Assembly (NCBI RefSeq): GCF_016918855.1
Contig: NZ_JADKYB010000001.1
Location: 620,001-684,000, forward strand
Direction of reading: 5' to 3'
DNA length: 64,000 bases
Source: Actinacidiphila acididurans
GTDB lineage: Bacteria; Actinomycetota; Actinomycetes; Streptomycetales; Streptomycetaceae
In this document: positions 62,790 through 64,000 of the stretch, in pieces
How positions within the stretch are numbered: position 1 is the stretch's first letter
Layout of the letters: each line of letters opens with the position of its first letter
The notes under the pieces: model-generated
What the model was told of the DNA's origin: nothing
The model's database searches: none
The model's input: only the letters and a program-made list of their open reading frames with translations
Made by a program: the position numbers and the translations under genes

Positions 62790-64000
62790 CTACGCGTCGC
62801 CCGGCTCCTCGCGTTCCTGCCCCCGCCGTTCCGCCGCAGGCTCTTCGTACCGGTGGGCCGAGGACCGGTGCAGGGCGTGGTGGGCGGTGGCGATGCGCAG
62901 GTTCAGCCGCAGTTCCTCGGTGTCCAGCGTCTCCTGGACCCGGCGCAGCACCGAGTCGTCGATCAGGCGCTCGTCGCGCAGGCCCACCAGAGCCGTGCGC
63001 TTGACCACCAGCAGGGCCTGGCGCAACTCGTGCTCGGCGTGCTGGACCGGCCCCTCGTGGTGCTCCAGTTCCGCGGCGTGCTCCCGCAGCTCCCCGGCCA
63101 GCCGGTCGACCACCTCGTCCGGCGCGCCCAGCGACCGGCCGAGCGCCGGCAGCTCCGCCAGGGCGCTGTCCACCACCCGCTGCCGGGCCAGCAGCTCCTC
63201 GCCGTGCTCGTCCGGGTCGGGCGGCAGCCGGGCCCAGCGGATCACCGCGGGCAGCGTCTGGCCCTGGAACACCAGGGTCGCCGCGATCACCATGCCGGTG
63301 ACGAAGACGATCACGTCCCGCCCGGCCAGCGGCGAGCCGTCCCGGGCCACCGCGGGCACCGCCAGCGCCGCGGCGAGCGACACCGCACCGCGCACCCCGC
63401 CCCAGGCCATCGGCGCCCGCTGCCGGGCCCCGACCCGCCGGGCCCGCTGCTGCGGGCGGCGGTCCAGCGCCCGGATCAGGTACGGGGTGGTGTAGATGTA
63501 GGCCACCCGGGTGAGCAGCACCGTGCCGAACACGGCCGCGGCCAGCGCCACCGCCCGGCCGCCCGCCATCGACCGCAGGTCCTGCACCGCGCCCGGCAAC
63601 TGAATGCCGACCAGGACGAACAGGGCCCCGTTGAGCAGCAGGATCGCCAGCTCCCAGAAGGCCATGGTCTGCACCCGGGCGTCGGCGTGGATCAGCAGCG
63701 GGCTCGCCCAGCTGATCATCAGCCCGCACACCACCACCGCCAGCACCCCGGAGACATCCGCCCGCTCGGCCGGCAGGTACGCCGCGAACGGGGTGAGCAG
63801 GCTCAGCCCGGTGCCCAGCACCGGATCGTCCAGGTGCCGCCGGATCAGGATCACCAGTCCCGCGATCCCGGCGCCGATCGCGGCGCCACCGGCGTACCCG
63901 ACCACGAAGCGCCACAGCGTGAAGCCCCAGGAGAAGGAGTGCCGGCCCACCGCGATGTCCACCGCCACCGCGAAGAGCACCAGCGCGGTGCCGTCGTTGA
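62790..64000 (-). CDS. Na+/H+ antiporter (CPA1/NhaP type), N terminus outside window
   Basis: About 403 residues from the window edge. The visible part starts inside the ion-binding region (NDGTALVLF), then six or more membrane segments, MAWGGVRGAVSLAAALAVP (a conserved CPA1 segment) and a hydrophilic C-terminal domain (last 150 residues, rich in Glu, Arg and His, probably helical and cytoplasmic). It exchanges Na+ or K+ for protons. The N-terminal membrane segments are beyond base 64000. Confidence 0.9.
   Translation of the reverse strand, partial: NDGTALVLFAVAVDIAVGRHSFSWGFTLWRFVVGYAGGAAIGAGIAGLVILIRRHLDDPVLGTGLSLLTPFAAYLPAERADVSGVLAVVVCGLMISWASPLLIHADARVQTMAFWELAILLLNGALFVLVGIQLPGAVQDLRSMAGGRAVALAAAVFGTVLLTRVAYIYTTPYLIRALDRRPQQRARRVGARQRAPMAWGGVRGAVSLAAALAVPAVARDGSPLAGRDVIVFVTGMVIAATLVFQGQTLPAVIRWARLPPDPDEHGEELLARQRVVDSALAELPALGRSLGAPDEVVDRLAGELREHAAELEHHEGPVQHAEHELRQALLVVKRTALVGLRDERLIDDSVLRRVQETLDTEELRLNLRIATAHHALHRSSAHRYEEPAAERRGQEREEPGDA

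Overview
This window is very GC-rich DNA of a Streptomyces-like actinomycete. Third codon positions are strongly GC-biased, GTG starts and 4-base ATGA/GTGA overlaps are common, and many starts appear leaderless (a TAnnnT box 6 to 8 bases before the start codon). The gene content fits a soil saprophyte: secreted glycosidases with lectin modules, a sugar ABC transporter, many TetR/LacI/ROK/HxlR regulators and a SpoIIE-type phosphatase. No RNA genes, CRISPR arrays, insertion sequences or attachment sites were recognised.

1-8.35 kb looks like the edge of an aromatic (type II) polyketide cluster whose core lies to the left. It holds the end of an MFS exporter, an FMN reductase, two paralogous tandem-ABM oxygenases, an acyl-CoA-dehydrogenase-fold monooxygenase, an OmpR-type regulator with a degenerate receiver, a TetR/MFS divergent pair with two matching operators, an SDR-fold protein lacking its catalytic residues, and a lone acyl-CoA carboxylase epsilon subunit. 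8.5-11.4 kb encodes a DUF4132 protein translationally coupled to a 130-residue protein that ends in a ThiS/MoaD-like Leu-Val-Gly-Gly tail. This is the least explained unit in the window.

11.5-20 kb holds a ROK regulator, a secreted GH65 enzyme with a ricin-type lectin domain, a frameshifted coding remnant, a Tat-exported phospholipase C and a saccharopine-dehydrogenase-like enzyme. 20-28 kb is small metabolic and regulatory genes: cupin, TetR-SnoaL pair, a DAP decarboxylase, SDR-TetR pair, SDR/HxlR divergent pair and a ketopantoate-reductase-like protein. 28-38.7 kb carries a PAS-GAF-PP2C-ATPase signalling protein, a PAP2-like membrane protein, a lipoprotein, a secreted GH27 enzyme, a methyltransferase, a GMC oxidoreductase and a site-2 protease.

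38.7-59.5 kb is a glycan-use region. A solute-binding protein, two permeases and a cytoplasmic (alpha/alpha)6-type glycosidase form a coupled operon, divergent from a LacI regulator. A LacI-type operator (core GAGATAACGTT) lies just downstream of the predicted start point of this operon, and a second copy lies in the same position before a secreted GH95-like enzyme at 49.3 kb, so the two loci look like one regulon: secreted attack, import, intracellular breakdown. No ATPase is encoded, so import probably uses a shared MsiK-type ATPase. A two-component system, a methyltransferase, a CocE-type hydrolase, a thaumatin-like protein and a second, very large GH95-like enzyme with duplicated C-terminal modules are also here. 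59.7-64 kb carries a fasciclin protein, a GH16-like protein, a hotdog thioesterase, a cyclophilin and the C-terminal part of a Na+/H+ antiporter. Strong perfect hairpins sit between most convergent genes.
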